A stretch of DNA of 60,229 nucleotides. It comes from Brenneria salicis ATCC 15712 = DSM 30166. Lineage in GTDB: Bacteria; Pseudomonadota; Gammaproteobacteria; Enterobacterales; Enterobacteriaceae. The DNA lies in NCBI RefSeq assembly GCF_003315515.1, contig NZ_QNRY01000020.1, positions 1-60,229 of the forward strand, written 5' to 3'. Of this stretch, positions 56,775-60,229 are shown piece by piece. The notes below the pieces were generated by a model. It was given only the letters and a program-made list of their open reading frames with translations. It was not told the DNA's origin and did no database searches. The position numbers and the translations under genes were made by a program. How positions within the stretch are numbered: the first letter of the stretch is position 1; the number at the start of each line of letters is the position of its first letter.

Positions 56775-58343
56775 TTATGCCAAACGACCCGCCGCTTTTA
56801 TTTTCACCTGCACCGCGTTTCCCGGCAGATAAGCCAGCGGAATCTCCTGATAATCAATGATCTCCACGCTACCTGGCATCGCCCCACTCTGCTCCGCCAA
56901 CGCGATGGTTTGCTGATGCAATGTATGTCTGATTCTATCTCGATCACTGTCAGGCATGCGAACCACTTTATCAATCTGCGTACCGACCAGCCCCAGCGCC
57001 ACACCGATCGCATTGGCCGCATCAAAATACCGTGGCCGGATAATCTGGCTGATGCCGCATAACGTATCAGGCAGCAGAATGCTCCCCCCGCCCACCAATA
57101 CCGCAGGCACCGGCGCACCCGATGACTTCATGCGATCGACAGCGTTCTCAACCTCGGCAATCATTTTTTCATACGCTTTCCGGCATAGTTGCTTATCAAA
57201 TTCAGGAAGCGGTTCGGTCAGTTCGGTTGACCACCGACTGGCATCCAATTGCAGAATCACATCGCTCAGCGTCAACGTCTGGCCGCCGAAACTAATGCTT
57301 TCTTCCAGCAAACGATAACCAATACTGTCTGGACCAAGACGTATATCCCCATCCTGGTTATGCCGCACACAGGTGCCGCCGCCAATACCGATCGAGACAA
57401 TATCCGGCATACGGAAATTAGTCCGCACATCTCCGACTTCAACCGCCATCGCCGACTCACGCGGAAAACCATTTACCAGAACGCCGATATCCGTTGTCGT
57501 ACCACCGACATCAATGACCAGCGCATTATCCAGCCCGGACAAGTGGTAAGCGCCGCGGATCGAATTAGTCGGCCCGCAGGCCAATGTCAGAATGGGATAC
57601 TGTTTTACTGTCTCTTCCGTCATCAACGTGCCGTCATTTTGTCCAAAAAACGGCGTAGCCTGAATCCCATGATGGGAAAGCGCCCGCGTAAAGCCCTGAA
57701 CCAATTGATAAGCCGTACTCTGTAATGAAGCATTAAGGATCGTCGCATTTTCTCTCTCCAGCAGGCCGATGTTGCCTATGCGGTGAGATAATGACAACGA
57801 AACATCAGGCAAGGCTGCGCTAACCCAGCTTGCAACAAGTTGTTCTTGCGCACTGTTAATGGGAGAAAATACGCCACATATGGCAATACTCGCCACTTGC
57901 CCGCGCATTTTGTCGCAAGCATCCATGACTTCATCAAACAGGACGCAATGAATTTCTCTGCCGTCAAATTCGTAGCCGCCATGAAGCTGATAGAAATGCG
58001 CCCCAAACGTTTGACGCCATTGATCACTCCAGCCAAACAGCGGCGGAATGCTATCGCTGCTGGGCAGACTTAATCTCAACAGACCGACGCTATCCAGTCC
58101 TTTACGCTCGACAATCGCATTCGTGCATTGCGTCGTGCCCAGCATCGCATAGCGAATCTGCTCAGGCAGGATATCTGACTGCATCAGGATCTGTTCGATA
58201 ACACGCTCGATACTACTGTAGATATCATTACTGGTAGGAAATTTTGCCGTTGTAATACACTGAAGATTCGCATCCAGAATAGCCGCATCTGTGTTCGTGC
58301 CACCCACATCAATACCGAGGCGATAATTATTTTTTCGTAACAT
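56775..58343 (-). CDS. Hydantoinase/oxoprolinase family protein (HyuA-like)
   Basis: A 522-residue member of the hydantoinase A / 5-oxoprolinase family. ATPase-fold motifs are visible: RLGIDVGGTNTDAAILD at the N-terminus and ALVIDVGGTTTDIGV in the middle, with GIGGGTC following. Family members hydrolyse five-membered cyclic imides or amides with ATP. It follows a DUF917 protein and a permease on the same strand, a recurring trio. The substrate (hydantoin, thiohydantoin or other) is not shown by sequence. It has no HyuB-type partner nearby. Confidence 0.85.
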   Translation of the reverse strand: MLRKNNYRLGIDVGGTNTDAAILDANLQCITTAKFPTSNDIYSSIERVIEQILMQSDILPEQIRYAMLGTTQCTNAIVERKGLDSVGLLRLSLPSSDSIPPLFGWSDQWRQTFGAHFYQLHGGYEFDGREIHCVLFDEVMDACDKMRGQVASIAICGVFSPINSAQEQLVASWVSAALPDVSLSLSHRIGNIGLLERENATILNASLQSTAYQLVQGFTRALSHHGIQATPFFGQNDGTLMTEETVKQYPILTLACGPTNSIRGAYHLSGLDNALVIDVGGTTTDIGVLVNGFPRESAMAVEVGDVRTNFRMPDIVSIGIGGGTCVRHNQDGDIRLGPDSIGYRLLEESISFGGQTLTLSDVILQLDASRWSTELTEPLPEFDKQLCRKAYEKMIAEVENAVDRMKSSGAPVPAVLVGGGSILLPDTLCGISQIIRPRYFDAANAIGVALGLVGTQIDKVVRMPDSDRDRIRHTLHQQTIALAEQSGAMPGSVEIIDYQEIPLAYLPGNAVQVKIKAAGRLA

Positions 58344-58371
58344 TCTTTATTTCCACAAAGGGATAGGGGCC

Positions 58372-59481
58372 TCAGCGATTTACTAGTTGTTCTATTGGAA
58401 CAAAATGTACCGGATAGCCAAAATAGCCAGGCCCGGCAACCTCCAGCCCTCTGGGAGTCCGCCATTTCTCATTACAAGGATAGGCGATGACATCGACTCG
58501 CTGACCGTAACGCAGTTGCTCAGTGATAATTGGCCGCCCGGTTTCACTATCCAGCACCGAGATCAGATCCGGCACCACCGCCAGCAGATTATCCTGTGTC
58601 GGCGCATCGTGTTCGGAAGAGCGATAAGCCAGCAAGAGTTCATTCTGGAACAGCACAGTAAACGACTCGCCTTTGAAACGTCCCATCCCTGCCAGCAACA
58701 CTTTTCCGCGTGCAAAGCCGCCGGTAGTGCGGCGTTCAGCATCCACAATTTTACCGGAAGCAATAACATGGGCATTAAGTACCGACAGTAAAGCCTGAAT
58801 AGGATTACTGCCTGAGTGATGCGCCAAACGAAGCGTCTGACCAATCTTTTGGGCCAGAGAGAGCGTGCCGTTAATGGCGCTTTGTTTTAGTTGATAGCCG
58901 CGTAAGGGGTAGTCGCACATGGCGCAGGCAGCGCCCATTTGCTCCGTGATTGCTCTGGCCAGGCGTTCCGACCAGAGACCGTCAATCGGATTCAGGATCA
59001 CCGAATTGCCTTTTTCGTCGGCCAGCGTATTTGGGCCAGATGTAAGACCATCCAAAAAGAAGGTCACCATCTGCGCTTCAGGAAACGCTCGGCCCATGGC
59101 ATCACAATCCACCACCGGCAACCCTTTTTGCGCCGCAACAACAAAAGGAATTAATGAATTGATACCGCCAACTTCAATAGAAAATGTACCGACTGCCGAT
59201 TGTCCTAAAATATGCTCCATTGTTTCAAAGGCAAGAACAATTTGCTGCGGTGAAATGACTTTCTCAACCGAAACCGTGGGGGCTCCAATAGTACTGCATG
59301 GAATAAAGAGATCATCATCTTTGATATCAATCAGTTTTAAAATAGGAACAGAAGCTCCCTGCCGTAACGCGTGTTTTGCTATCAAAGAACCAATATAAGG
59401 GTCGCCACCACCACCAGTTCCAAGAATAGCTGCGCCTAGCGCAATATCATCGATCTTATCATCGTTAATATAACAGAACAT
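58372..59481 (-). CDS. DUF917 family protein (S-methyl thiohydantoin desulfurase type)
   Basis: A 369-residue protein of the DUF917 family. The glycine-rich ILGTGGGGDPYIG near residue 20 and VDCDAMGRAFPE are typical family motifs, and the C-terminal part GPGYFGYPVHFVPIE is conserved. Pfam names this family S-methyl thiohydantoin desulfurase; enzyme evidence is limited. It lies 28 bases upstream of the HyuA-like gene, so the two probably act in sequence on a hydantoin-like ring. Confidence 0.82.
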   Translation of the reverse strand: MFCYINDDKIDDIALGAAILGTGGGGDPYIGSLIAKHALRQGASVPILKLIDIKDDDLFIPCSTIGAPTVSVEKVISPQQIVLAFETMEHILGQSAVGTFSIEVGGINSLIPFVVAAQKGLPVVDCDAMGRAFPEAQMVTFFLDGLTSGPNTLADEKGNSVILNPIDGLWSERLARAITEQMGAACAMCDYPLRGYQLKQSAINGTLSLAQKIGQTLRLAHHSGSNPIQALLSVLNAHVIASGKIVDAERRTTGGFARGKVLLAGMGRFKGESFTVLFQNELLLAYRSSEHDAPTQDNLLAVVPDLISVLDSETGRPIITEQLRYGQRVDVIAYPCNEKWRTPRGLEVAGPGYFGYPVHFVPIEQLVNR

Positions 59482-59526
59482 TATTCATCCAATTGCGATA
59501 ACGATATTCCCAGCATTCGAGACTTG

Positions 59527-60087
59527 TCAGTTAATCTGCTGTGGGAAGAGCTTATGCAAAAATATATAAACCACCATACTGACTAATACCCCATCTAAAG
59601 CAGAGATGGTAGTGATGGTAAATACGCCAATAAAATCAGGTGATGACAAAATACTTACAACACATCCACATAGCCAGGATATGGATGCAGGGATGTTTAA
59701 CATTTTAGCTTTAGATATATCCTGCCTTAAGCGACTGGAATCATGATAGTAGTAGTCTACAAGGTAAACACCTGCAATAGGTGAAATGAGCACACCAAGA
59801 AGTGATAGGAAGTAGGTAAAATTATTGATCATCCCATTATATGCCAAGAGAAGACCTAAGAACGCCATAAAAACCACTATGGCAGGACGTGATATCCATC
59901 GAATAACAACAGACAGACCCAAGGATGAGGAAATAAGATTACAGCTATTGGTTGTCCATTGTGCAAAAATCAAAACTAAAATAGCGGAGATGCCCAGACC
60001 AATATTAAAAAATATCTCAACGAGATCATCACTGCCCACAAGTCGAGTTAGCACTAACGCAACTAAATAGCTGTTCCAAATAGTAGA
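59527..60087 (-). pseudogene. NCS1-family permease, C-terminal fragment
   Basis: The frame reads about 187 residues with several hydrophobic helices and the nucleobase-cation-symport-1 motif FAQWTTNSCNLISSSLGL, as in cytosine permease CodB. Full members have 400-500 residues, so the N-terminal half is missing. The frame runs into the 118-bp repeat (60063 onward) and meets a stop at 60088-60090. A GTG at 60054 could start only a fragment. As the first gene of the operon, its loss suggests that uptake and the operon promoter are lost here, unless the break is an assembly edge. Confidence 0.75.
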
Positions 60088-60180
60088 TCACTTTGAGGGA
60101 ACTCAGTCCGAGTTGAGCGATCTGATCAATCGCTAAAAATCACAAATCACCAACCGGACTGAGCGATGCCGATCATAGCA
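60063..60180 (-). repeat. 118-bp terminal repeat, right copy
   Basis: Inverted relative to the copy at 5-122 and similar at roughly 85% identity. Its inner edge meets the truncated permease, and its outer edge is followed by 49 bases to the window end. On the minus strand those 49 bases continue in the frame that ends AMIGIAQSGW-stop, so the repeat may be the tail of a coding element. The internal palindrome around CTCAGTCCGG is partly preserved. Confidence 0.8.
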
Positions 60181-60229
60181 CCAATACCCCGTACCGAACG
60201 ACGTCGGATGCAGAAAACCATCCATAAAA

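Overview
The window is a stretch of enterobacterial chromosome, base composition near 50% G+C. Most proteins align end to end with their Escherichia coli orthologues. Gene order is that of the E. coli pyrD-pepN-pncB-asnS-ompF-aspC-gloC-mepK-ldtD-mukBEF-cmoM-elyC-ycbJ-kdsB-ycaR-lpxK-msbA-comEC and ihfB-rpsA-cmk-aroA-serC-ycaO-focA-pflB-pflA region, read in reverse. Absence of ycaQ between lpxK and ycaR, presence of a Fat/Vct-type siderophore importer and overall protein similarity suggest a plant-associated Pectobacteriaceae-like member of Enterobacterales (Pectobacterium, Brenneria, Dickeya or relatives). The genus is an inference and is not proven here.

Layout. 5-122: left copy of a 118-bp repeat. 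171-9854: pyrD and pepN (-), then pncB, asnS, an OmpF-type porin and aspC (+). 9926-20728: gloC, mepK, ldtD, mukB, mukE, mukF and cmoM (-), covering glyoxalase chemistry, 3-3 peptidoglycan cross-link making and breaking, the condensin complex and tRNA cmo5U methylation. 20898-28921: a frameshifted elyC (+), then ycbJ and the envelope cluster kdsB-ycaR-lpxK-msbA-comEC (-). 29295-44390: a block that in E. coli lies near his (yeeX, sbcB, yeeZ, hisLGDCBHAFI), here joined between comEC and ihfB and also carrying a Fur-type siderophore ABC importer with one frameshifted permease and a YcgR-like PilZ protein. 44457-49930: ihfB, rpsA, cmk, aroA and serC (-). 50220-56627: ycaO, focA, pflB and pflA (+). 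56775-60087: an accessory operon (-) of a hydantoinase/oxoprolinase-like protein, a DUF917 protein and a 5'-truncated NCS1 permease, abutting the right copy of the 118-bp repeat (60063-60180), inverted relative to the left copy.

The clearest unusual points are the inverted 118-bp repeats at both ends (the right one cuts a permease gene), two single-indel frameshifts (elyC and the first siderophore permease), the join of the his neighbourhood to the ihfB side of the comEC-ihfB pair, short tandem repeats in three intergenic regions, and a likely hydantoin or thiohydantoin uptake and degradation operon. No rRNA, tRNA, CRISPR array, prophage or complete insertion sequence was recognised. I found no convincing wholly new multigene system; the right-end operon is the least characterised locus.
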